8,847 bases of DNA from an archaeon (GCA_016213425.1 JACRAI010000071.1:1-8847); one strand, 5' to 3'; shown: positions 1 through 5,463, counted from the first letter of the stretch. A program made the numbers and translations. The notes: generated by a model not told the origin, from the sequence alone.

Positions 1-1
1 A

Positions 2-199
2 GGGAAAAAATTAAGTTCTAAATTAATATGGAATCAAGGTTTTGTTTTAGTGAACAAAGACAAAACAAATGATTATGTTTTAACATTATATAATCCTGAA
101 AAGAAAAGTTTTGAATGCTTAAAATATAGCATTGGTGTCAACAATGTAAATTTTAGGTTTAACTTCAGCACTAGAAACTTCTTTATTTTCAGGAGCTAA
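2..199 (+). CDS. C-terminal end of an unidentified protein (5' end outside window)
   Basis: An open frame enters from the left edge and stops at a TAA at 197-199, giving 65 residues without an internal start that must be used. The first 40 or so residues (for example the stretch reading YVLTLYNPEKKSFECL) have the composition of a real protein. The last 25 are antisense to the PIN fragment on the other strand and look less like protein, so the native reading frame may have been extended past a recombination junction near 119-130. I do not recognise the protein and see no domain. It could equally be the end of a mobile-element gene. The main uncertainty is whether the frame is used at all, since only its tail is visible. 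Confidence 0.35.
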   Translation, partial: GKKLSSKLIWNQGFVLVNKDKTNDYVLTLYNPEKKSFECLKYSIGVNNVNFRFNFSTRNFFIFRS

Positions 200-244
200 A
201 ACTTTACTTTCCTCTTCTTTAACTGAGATGTTCGGTGTTGCCAT
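119..244 (-). pseudogene. Truncated PIN-domain protein, N-terminal fragment only
   Basis: This frame encodes 41 residues: an acidic, Lys/Glu-rich leader of about 30 residues, then KIYIVDTNAIF and an immediate stop. The [ILV]-V-D-T-N-A string is the first strand and first catalytic Asp of PIN ribonuclease domains (VapC, Nob1 and PhoH-associated types all start like this). A PIN domain needs about 120 further residues with more acidic metal ligands, and I translated the three frames beyond the stop without finding them. The gene keeps a TATA box 26 nt before its ATG, so its 5' end looks intact. I infer a gene broken by insertion or rearrangement, with the remainder lost or lying beyond the left edge. 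A functional 41-residue peptide is possible but less likely. Confidence 0.5.
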
Positions 245-266
245 AGTTTTTCATTGATATTATTAA

Positions 267-273
267 TTTATAA
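267..273 (-). promoter_or_regulatory. Archaeal TATA box before the PIN fragment
   Basis: TTATAAA on the minus strand is centred 26 nt before the ATG at 244, the distance at which archaeal transcription would begin on the start codon. No Shine-Dalgarno sequence is present, so a leaderless transcript is inferred. The box lies in the 47-nt gap after the sigma gene, so this gene was not simply the tail of the sigma operon. Confidence 0.5.
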
Positions 274-291
274 GTTGGTATTAAAAATAAT

Positions 292-1521
292 TTAAAGTTC
301 TTGACTAAAAGAGTTTTGCAATTTTTTTAAAGCTTTAAGCTCAACTTGCCTCACTCTTTCTCTAGATAGATTAACTTGTCCACTAATTTGCTGCAACGTT
401 TGAGGACCTCCCCCATTCAAACCATATCTTAAAGATATTACTGCAATTTCTCTCGAATCTAGATCTTGAATGCATTTTTTTAGTTTTTCCTTCATTAACA
501 CAGTATCAACATATTCTTCAGGTAAAATTAAGTCATGATCTTCTATTAAATCAGATAGAGTTGATCTTGATTCACCATCTCTGCCTTTTCCACCAACAGG
601 AGCATCTAAAGAAGAAAAATCTGACTGAGCAGCAAATCCACTTTTCAAATTTTCTTTTACTACCTGACTCATTTTTCTTTTTTTAGATATTTCATCTAAT
701 TGAAGCATTCTTTGATTTTTCTGTATTAAAATGTGTTCTTGTCTTCTAATTTTATTTAATGCATCATGCATATTAGAAGGGACTCGCACATTAGATGCTT
801 CATCTACTGTTGCTCTTATTATGCTTTGTCTTATCCACCAAGTTGCGTAAGTTGTAAATCTGTATCCTTTTCTAGGATCGAACTTTTCAAAAGCCCTTAA
901 CATACCTAGATTTCCGTGTTGAATAAGATCTATGAAACTTACTCCTTTACCCCTGTACTTTTTAGCAACTTTAACTACCCATCTCCAGTTATGAGTAGTA
1001 AAGATTTCTTCATCATTTTTATATTGCAAGTATAATTCTTTAGCAATATTTTGTTTCTCAGAAAAATTTGTTGATCTGTTTTTTTTATTAATGAGGTATC
1101 TTGTAAATTCTCCCCAGTCATAGAAATTAAATTTTGCATTGATTAAATAAGATGCATAATTATTCATTAACTTTTTTTGAAGCTCAGAGTCTTCACCAGT
1201 TAATTTAGAATAAATTTTCTCTCTTTTGTTTAAAAGTTTTTCAAGCTTATTGATCTGTTGATTATCTGTCGTATCTTCACGTGCATAAAGTGTATTTATT
1301 TTTTGTCTGACAAAATTTTGAATCTCTTCATGAATTTCTTCTGAATTAGCAACAATTCTTTCAAGTTTTTTTCTTGAATTCCATTTTCTGTTGGCGTGAA
1401 ATTCTTCTTGTTGTCTCGTTAATAAAGAAGGATACATTTTTGCCATATGAGTAATATAAGTAGCAGCTGTTTCTGCATCTTCAGCATTAGAAAGTTCCCC
1501 CTCAAAAGCTATTTGTGCCAT
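292..1521 (-). CDS. Bacterial-type sigma-70 family RNA polymerase sigma factor
   Basis: The 409-residue protein is a recognisable sigma-70. Residues 21-45 resemble region 1.2 (S-L-L-T-R-Q-Q-E-E). Residues 46-165 are a charged insert where primary sigmas carry the non-conserved region. Residues 171-240 are region 2, with FIDLIQHGNLGMLRAF (2.2) and RFTTYATWWIRQ (2.3-2.4), including Tyr225, Trp228, Trp229 and Gln232, which match the -10 melting and reading residues of E. coli sigma-70. Region 3 runs from VRVPSNM (245-251) to the sigma finger (about 304-330). Residues 345-405 are region 4 with the helix-turn-helix LSRERVRQVELKALKKL. Region 1.1 is absent. Known role: promoter recognition with bacterial RNA polymerase. 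Here it sits beside archaeal EF-1A and uS10 with an archaeal TATA box, so its polymerase partner is unclear. The ATG at 1521 is chosen because the TATA box lies about 32 nt upstream. The family call is near certain; its function in this cell is not. Confidence 0.95.
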   Translation of the reverse strand: MAQIAFEGELSNAEDAETAATYITHMAKMYPSLLTRQQEEFHANRKWNSRKKLERIVANSEEIHEEIQNFVRQKINTLYAREDTTDNQQINKLEKLLNKREKIYSKLTGEDSELQKKLMNNYASYLINAKFNFYDWGEFTRYLINKKNRSTNFSEKQNIAKELYLQYKNDEEIFTTHNWRWVVKVAKKYRGKGVSFIDLIQHGNLGMLRAFEKFDPRKGYRFTTYATWWIRQSIIRATVDEASNVRVPSNMHDALNKIRRQEHILIQKNQRMLQLDEISKKRKMSQVVKENLKSGFAAQSDFSSLDAPVGGKGRDGESRSTLSDLIEDHDLILPEEYVDTVLMKEKLKKCIQDLDSREIAVISLRYGLNGGGPQTLQQISGQVNLSRERVRQVELKALKKLQNSFSQEL

Positions 1522-1546
1522 TAGATAGTGATTAAATAAAACTCTA

Positions 1547-1559
1547 TTTTTATATTTAA
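1547..1559 (-). promoter_or_regulatory. Archaeal TATA box of the sigma factor gene
   Basis: The minus strand reads TTAAATATAAAAA, centred about 32 nt before the sigma ATG. Initiation 25-27 nt downstream would leave a leader of only about 5 nt, and no Shine-Dalgarno sequence is seen. The bacterial-type sigma therefore appears to be transcribed by the host's own TBP/TFB machinery. Confidence 0.45.
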
Positions 1560-1638
1560 CCGGTTTAATTTAAAAGGAGCATATATTAATACGTGATTAA
1601 GAAAATATCTTTCAAAGAAAACAGACTCTCACAAACAT

Positions 1639-1665
1639 AAAAAAGTTCATTTATAACAAGAAAAA
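1639..1665 (-). terminator. T-rich terminator after uS10
   Basis: Just past the uS10 stop the minus strand has runs of five T (1661-1665) and six T (1639-1644). Archaeal RNA polymerase terminates on such oligo-T tracts without a hairpin. Further T runs continue to about 1602. This would end the EF-1A/uS10 transcript before the sigma promoter. The rest of the 148-nt gap holds nothing else that I recognise. Confidence 0.4.
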
Positions 1666-1669
1666 TGAT

Positions 1670-1981
1670 TTAGCTTTCAATCATTTCTATTTCAATATTT
1701 AATCCTTCAGGAATTGGAACTTTCATTACTAATCTTAACGCTCTTTCATCCATGCCAAGATCGATTAATCTTTTGTGAACTCTCATTTCGTATCTTTCCC
1801 AGCTTGCTTTTCCGTCACCGCAAGGACATTTTCTTGTTGTTACTTTTAATTTTTTAGTTGGCAAAGGTATAGGTCCTTTTATTGCTACACCTGTTTTGTC
1901 AGCAATATCAGTAATGTAATCACAAGTTTTGTTTAACTTTTCTATATCTATACTCGCCAGTTTTATTCTTGCTTTTTGCAT
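1670..1981 (-). CDS. rps10: Small ribosomal subunit protein uS10
   Basis: The 103-residue protein is full length for archaeal uS10 and reads clearly as this family: MQKARIKLAS at the start, the GPIPLPTKKL segment, the CPCGDG loop region and the RVHKRLIDL helix followed by P-I-P-E-G-L-N-I-E-I. uS10 sits in the head of the 30S subunit; its bacterial counterpart is also the antiterminator NusE. It lies 36 nt after EF-1A on the same strand, the order conserved across Archaea. No Shine-Dalgarno is visible before the ATG. A TTTATAT at 2001-2007, centred 23 nt upstream, could act as a weak private promoter, and the hairpin at 2012-2040 might uncouple its expression from EF-1A. Confidence 0.97.
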   Translation of the reverse strand: MQKARIKLASIDIEKLNKTCDYITDIADKTGVAIKGPIPLPTKKLKVTTRKCPCGDGKASWERYEMRVHKRLIDLGMDERALRLVMKVPIPEGLNIEIEMIES

Positions 1982-2011
1982 GGTTGTTTAATGATAAAAA
2001 ATATAAATAAA

Positions 2012-2040
2012 ATTTAATTAAGCAGTTTTCTTAATTAAAT
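2012..2040 (-). terminator. 11-bp hairpin plus T-rich tail at the EF-1A stop codon
   Basis: ATTTAATTAAG (2012-2022) and CTTAATTAAAT (2030-2040) are perfect inverted repeats around a 7-nt loop, and the EF-1A stop codon lies inside one arm. On the minus strand the stem is followed by TTTATTTATATTTTTT. The shape resembles an intrinsic terminator or a processing site, although the stem is almost entirely A-T and therefore weak. It would separate EF-1A from uS10, two genes usually needed in different amounts. Confidence 0.45.
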
Positions 2041-3301
2041 CTATGCACATTCCAGCTGCAACTGTTTGACCGCTGTCTCTAATCGCAAACCTTGACATTT
2101 GAGGAATATCTTTAGTTCTCTCAATTACTAAAGGCTGCACTGGTTTTAATTTGACAATTGCAACGTCTCCATTCTTGATAAAATCAGGGTGGTCTTGTAA
2201 TGTCTCACCAGTTGTTGGATTGATCTTTCTTTCTAAAGATACAAATTGGCAGGCAACTTGCGCTGTGTGAATGTGGAATACTGGTGTGTATCCTTGAGTG
2301 ATTACTGAAGGATGATTTAACACTACTATTTGTGCTGTGAATTCTGTTGCTAGTGTTGGAGGGCTTGCTGTGTGACCAAGTACATCTCCTCTTGCTACGT
2401 CTTTAGCACCTACACCTCTTACGTTGAATCCTACGTTGTAACCAGGCTCTGCTTGAGTGAATTGTTCATGATGCATTTCTATTGTTTTTACTTCACCTTC
2501 TACACCTTTACCTTCTCTTCCTGGAACAATTACTACTTTGTCTCCTACTTTCATAATTCCAGTTTCTACTCTTCCAACTGGAACTACTCCTATACCTTTG
2601 ATGTTGTAAACATCTTGTAATGGAAGTCTTAATGGTAATGATGTTGGTTTTTCTGGAGCTTTTAAGTTGTCTAGTGCTTCTAATAATGTTGGTCCACTAA
2701 ACCAGCTCAAGTTAGGAGATTTCTTAACTACGTTGTCTCCTGGGAATGATGCAATTGGTATAAATTGTACTTCTGCAGGTTTGTAACCTACGCTACTAAT
2801 TAATACGCTTACATCTTTTTTGATTTGCTCGAATTTTTCTTGAGCATACTTTGCCATGTCCATTTTGTTGATTGCAACAATTAATTGGTTTACTCCTAAA
2901 GTTTTTGACAAGAAAACGTGCTCTTTTGTTTGAGCTTGGATTCCGTCAACGGATACTACTAGTACTCCTGCGTCAGCTTGTGATGCTCCTGTAATCATGT
3001 TTTTTACGAAGTCTCTGTGTCCTGGAGCGTCAATTATTGTGAAGAAGTATTTTGGAGTGTCAAATTTTTTGTGTGCTAAATCAATTGTTACTCCTCTCTT
3101 CTTTTCTTCTGCTAAGCTATCCATTACGAAAGCGAATTCGAATCCACCTTTTCCTAATGCTTCAGCTTCTTCTTTTAATTTTCTCATTGTTTGTTCATCG
3201 ACATTTCCTGAGTCACATAAAAGTCTACCTACTGTTGTTGATTTACCGTGGTCTACGTGACCTACAAATACTACATTAATGTGTGGTTTAGTTTTAGCCA
3301 T
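2018..3301 (-). CDS. tuf: Translation elongation factor 1-alpha (EF-1A)
   Basis: The 427-residue GTPase carries aminoacyl-tRNA to the ribosome A site. G1 is GHVDHGKS (14-21), switch I ends in R-G-V-T-I-D (69-74), G3 is DAPGH (91-95), G4 is NKMD (145-148) and G5 lies around I-A-S-F at 183-186. The two beta-barrel domains follow (NIKGIGVVPVGRVETG and SRFAIRDSGQTVAAG). The archaeal/eukaryal form is shown by the long segment between switch I and G3 and by the EF-1A-type barrel sequences, which differ from bacterial EF-Tu. The length matches archaeal EF-1A and no key residue is missing. It has a strong Shine-Dalgarno (3307-3313) and a TATA box (3359-3369) and leads the unit with uS10. The C-terminal codons take part in the hairpin at 2012-2040. 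This gene is the strongest evidence for the domain of the organism. Confidence 0.98.
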   Translation of the reverse strand: MAKTKPHINVVFVGHVDHGKSTTVGRLLCDSGNVDEQTMRKLKEEAEALGKGGFEFAFVMDSLAEEKKRGVTIDLAHKKFDTPKYFFTIIDAPGHRDFVKNMITGASQADAGVLVVSVDGIQAQTKEHVFLSKTLGVNQLIVAINKMDMAKYAQEKFEQIKKDVSVLISSVGYKPAEVQFIPIASFPGDNVVKKSPNLSWFSGPTLLEALDNLKAPEKPTSLPLRLPLQDVYNIKGIGVVPVGRVETGIMKVGDKVVIVPGREGKGVEGEVKTIEMHHEQFTQAEPGYNVGFNVRGVGAKDVARGDVLGHTASPPTLATEFTAQIVVLNHPSVITQGYTPVFHIHTAQVACQFVSLERKINPTTGETLQDHPDFIKNGDVAIVKLKPVQPLVIERTKDIPQMSRFAIRDSGQTVAAGMCIDLIKKTA

Positions 3302-3306
3302 TTTAT

Positions 3307-3313
3307 GCCCTCC
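3307..3313 (-). promoter_or_regulatory. Shine-Dalgarno site of EF-1A
   Basis: GGAGGGC on the minus strand leaves 7 nt between GGAGG and the ATG at 3301. This is one of the few strong ribosome binding sites in the window; most other genes here seem to lack one or to be leaderless. Confidence 0.8.
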
Positions 3314-3358
3314 AAATTATTTTTTACTGTGATTTATTAGTTCATAGGAACAGCGAGT

Positions 3359-3369
3359 TATTTATAAAT
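3359..3369 (-). promoter_or_regulatory. Archaeal TATA box of the EF-1A/uS10 unit
   Basis: The minus strand reads ATTTATAAATA. Initiation about 26 nt downstream, near 3338, gives a leader of about 36 nt that carries the Shine-Dalgarno site. The agreement with consensus fits a highly expressed gene. Confidence 0.65.
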
Positions 3370-3370
3370 G

Positions 3371-3660
3371 TTACTGTTTTAAAGGGAAGAAAGGAACGAA
3401 ACATATTCCTGCAATCATTGTACCGTGCTTGTTTTTACTTGAAGAGGCAACGAGACCATTTTATCTGTTGGTGATTCCTGTGCTTGAATGTTTCTTTGCT
3501 TGTTTAATAATTTTAGACAGCTACTCTGTAAATTGATAAATATTTTCAGAATTATTTAAGAGCACGTTGATGTCAATTACGGGTAAGCAAGTTAATGCGC
3601 ATCCCGCACGGTTTTTTGATCAAACTTTTTTGAAACGTTTGTTATAATCAAAAGCAAGTG
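3371..3660. other. Divergent intergenic region with clustered palindromes
   Basis: No gene is seen in this stretch. It lies between the EF-1A promoter and the metallopeptidase promoter. Its right end holds three perfect palindromes: ATGCGCAT (3595-3602), TTTGATCAAA (3615-3624) and AAACGTTT (3633-3640). A CAAAC/GTTTG inverted repeat spans 3621-3641. ACCGTGC at 3422-3428 is complementary to GCACGGT at 3606-3612. These could be operator sites for the downstream gene or parts of a structured RNA. I found no tRNA, no C/D-box motifs and no known riboswitch core. Confidence 0.3.
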
Positions 3661-3668
3661 TTATAAAA
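3661..3668 (+). promoter_or_regulatory. Archaeal TATA box of the metallopeptidase-like gene
   Basis: TTATAAAA is centred about 26 nt before the ATG at 3690 and there is no Shine-Dalgarno, so a leaderless transcript is inferred. A TGTTATAAT sequence, which matches a bacterial extended -10 element, lies just upstream at 3640-3648. Confidence 0.5.
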
Positions 3669-3689
3669 CTATATTCATTCTCTTAACTC

Positions 3690-4865
3690 ATGCGCGTAAC
3701 GTTTAAAGGTTTGAAAAGCAGACCAAGACTTTTTTATTATGGACTTGTGAGTTTACTTTTAAGTCCTACTTGTGCTTACACAGCAGACAAGATTTACAAT
3801 TCTAGTTTTCCTTCAAGAGAAAGAAAAGAATTTGTTGAACAATTCAAAATTCCTTTAGAAGGTTATAGAAGTGACATAGAAAAAGAAAACAGGATAGGCT
3901 TGTTAACTCAAGTTTTATTGAGGGAAAAATTCACAAGAGATTTTGATTTAGAAAAAATAGTTGTTCTTTCAGACAACATTTTGAAAAGAGATTTTGGAGG
4001 ACAACGATATTATTTTAACAGTTCTAGCACAGAAGCAGCACACACTATACCGCGCGACGAAAAACACAAAGATATTTTACGATTAGAAGAAAGCAAACCG
4101 GACTTTTTCATACTGGCAGTCCATCATGAAATAAAGCATACAAAAACATTTGATGTGCTGGAAGAAGATCCTAATTTTGAAGCAAAATGGAAAGCAAACG
4201 CAACGGAAAACGGAAAAACTTTGTATTTAGAAGATATTTCTGTTCTTAAAGCAATAAAAATAACTCAAAAAGAATTAGAACAACAAGGATTTGTAAGCGT
4301 GTACTCTAAGCTTAACTGGATGGAAGATTTAGCAGAATTCTGCGCTAATGCAGAACTGAACCCCGATAAATTTTACAGTCCTATGTACGAACACAACAAT
4401 CAAAGATTCATTAATAAAGTTAATCTTGCTCAAGAAAAAAGATTAATCCCTCAAGAATTTTCTCAATACTTGCTTGTTAGAAATTTGTACCGGCAAAGCT
4501 TTGTGAATGAAAAGATGAATCCTGCGAGGGCTAGAGAATTTTTAGCAGAAAGCGAAAAACTTCTCGGAAGCATTTATGAATGTGAATTAAGAGAAAGAAG
4601 AGGCATGATCATGACTTTCTTTTCACAAACACAAGATTCAGAATTCACATTAGAAGATGCAATTAAAGAACATAAAAAAGGACTGCTTGCAGATTACAAA
4701 GATGTTCCAAGTTACACTTTAAATTTAATAAGCCTTCAAGGATGCTATGTTTTTTTAAGAGATTATAAAACTGCAGAAATTTATGGGGAAGCAAAAAAAG
4801 AATATCCGAGAAACTCAAACGGAGTTAATGATTTTTTGAAAGAAAGAGGAATTAAAATAAAATAG
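3690..4865 (+). CDS. Exported HExxH zinc metallopeptidase-like protein with TPR-like C-terminus
   Basis: The 391-residue protein starts with a basic segment (RVTFKGLKSRPR) and a hydrophobic stretch (about 15-26), then S-P-T-C-A-Y-T-A, which fits a cleavable signal peptide. Residues 146-150 are H-E-I-K-H, the HExxH zinc-binding and catalytic motif, in a hydrophobic helix context (ILAVHHEIKH). About 60 residues on, W-M-E-D-L-A-E-F (210-217) supplies Glu212 or Glu216 as a plausible third zinc ligand, as in gluzincins. The C-terminal third (about 280-385) is helical and ends in a TPR-like pair around Y-V-F-L-R-D-Y-K-T-A-E-I-Y. I do not recognise the specific family. Inferred role: an extracytoplasmic protease or peptidase-like protein. 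The start is supported by the TATA box 26 nt upstream. Its 3' end meets the convergent vapC-like gene 2 nt away. Catalytic activity is not certain from one motif. Confidence 0.6.
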   Translation: MRVTFKGLKSRPRLFYYGLVSLLLSPTCAYTADKIYNSSFPSRERKEFVEQFKIPLEGYRSDIEKENRIGLLTQVLLREKFTRDFDLEKIVVLSDNILKRDFGGQRYYFNSSSTEAAHTIPRDEKHKDILRLEESKPDFFILAVHHEIKHTKTFDVLEEDPNFEAKWKANATENGKTLYLEDISVLKAIKITQKELEQQGFVSVYSKLNWMEDLAEFCANAELNPDKFYSPMYEHNNQRFINKVNLAQEKRLIPQEFSQYLLVRNLYRQSFVNEKMNPARAREFLAESEKLLGSIYECELRERRGMIMTFFSQTQDSEFTLEDAIKEHKKGLLADYKDVPSYTLNLISLQGCYVFLRDYKTAEIYGEAKKEYPRNSNGVNDFLKERGIKIK

Positions 4866-4867
4866 AT

Positions 4868-5260
4868 TCATTCCACCTTAGACAAAACCATTGCTTGAGA
4901 AAGCCCATCGAAATCTCTATTAAAAGTTATAATTTTCGCTGATAATTTTTTTGCAGCACTGATAGTGATTGCATCTGATAACGCAATTTTTGGCTTAGTT
5001 TTTCTTAATTCAAAATAAATTTTTCCAGCATCAATTCCAATCTCTGCGTCTACGGAAATTATTGAAGACATAGAACGAATTGCTTGAAGAGCAATATTTG
5101 AAGATAGTCCTTCACGTAAAACTTTAGCAATTATTTCAGAGACGCAAACACTAGTCGTAAACAACTCTCCAGTTTCAAAATATTCATTAAGTTTGTCTGC
5201 ACTCTTGCTGCCTTTCAAGTACTCTATCCATGCAGAAGAATCTATAACTAGTCTAGTCAT
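4868..5260 (-). CDS. VapC-type PIN-domain ribonuclease, no antitoxin seen
   Basis: The 130-residue single-domain protein is normal length for VapC. The PIN acidic residues are present: Asp7 in LVIDSSAWIEY, Glu42 in V-S-E-I-I, Asp96 in A-L-S-D-A-I-T-I-S-A-A, and Asp116 in T-F-N-R-D-F (with Asn114 alongside). The ending K-I-I-T-F-N-R-D-F is typical. VapC toxins are Mg-dependent RNases that cut tRNA or other RNAs and are normally held by a VapB antitoxin encoded just upstream. Here the 268 nt upstream hold no minus-strand frame that looks like an antitoxin. The gene may be a solitary housekeeping or RNA-processing PIN protein, or its partner may be elsewhere. The ATG is fixed by an in-frame TAA two codons before it. 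It converges on the metallopeptidase gene with a 2-nt gap. Confidence 0.88.
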   Translation of the reverse strand: MTRLVIDSSAWIEYLKGSKSADKLNEYFETGELFTTSVCVSEIIAKVLREGLSSNIALQAIRSMSSIISVDAEIGIDAGKIYFELRKTKPKIALSDAITISAAKKLSAKIITFNRDFDGLSQAMVLSKVE

Positions 5261-5275
5261 GAATGTTTAATTTCT

Positions 5276-5282
5276 CCTCCTT
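5276..5282 (-). promoter_or_regulatory. Strong but distant Shine-Dalgarno before vapC-like gene
   Basis: AAGGAGG on the minus strand lies 15 nt before the ATG, longer than the usual 5-9 nt. A closer in-frame start is excluded by the TAA at positions -9 to -7. The long spacing may reduce translation, which would suit a potentially toxic RNase. Confidence 0.5.
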
Positions 5283-5340
5283 CTTTAAAGATTTTAATCC
5301 TTATTCACATTCTTTTATTTTTTCTGTTTCACCTCACTGC

Positions 5341-5396
5341 GTTCGGATTAAACTTTCGAACTCGCCAACGAATAAACAATAATTTTGGTTGGCAAG
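5341..5396. repeat. Two competing inverted repeats in the vapC/array gap
   Basis: GTTCG (5341-5345) pairs with CGAAC (5357-5361). CTCGCCAAC (5361-5369) pairs with GTTGGCAAG (5388-5396) over 9 bp with one wobble. The arms meet at 5361, so the two stems are nearly exclusive. They would lie in the 5' leader of a vapC transcript begun far upstream, or be an intergenic repeat. They are GC-richer than their surroundings. Confidence 0.35.
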
Positions 5397-5463
5397 TCTT
5401 CAAAAAGAAAATGAATTGCTCAGAATATAAAATAACCACTAAACAGTAGTCCTAATAGAAACC

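Noticed and set aside
119..244. Rescue of the PIN fragment by a frameshift
   Set aside because: I translated all three frames past the stop to the window edge. None continues with PIN-like sequence, so a simple indel does not restore the domain.
2372..3279. Plus-strand open frames of 75-87 codons across EF-1A
   Set aside because: They are antisense to a strongly conserved gene, have unlikely compositions (runs of Ser, Phe and Tyr) and no promoter. They are shadows of EF-1A codon use.
3535..3576. TTGACA at 3571-3576 (minus strand) as a -35 of a bacterial-type promoter
   Set aside because: The best downstream -10-like hexamers fall at about 14-15 nt spacing and match poorly, and the EF-1A TATA promoter lies about 200 nt further on.
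3371..3660. C/D-box guide RNA or RNase P/SRP RNA in the divergent gap
   Set aside because: No RTGATGA with a matching CTGA at guide spacing, and no conserved RNase P or SRP core motifs were found on either strand.
5335..5400. tRNA-like segment (GTTCG and TTCGAA near paired arms)
   Set aside because: There is no acceptor stem, D-arm or anticodon arm in either strand at the right spacing; only local stems are present.
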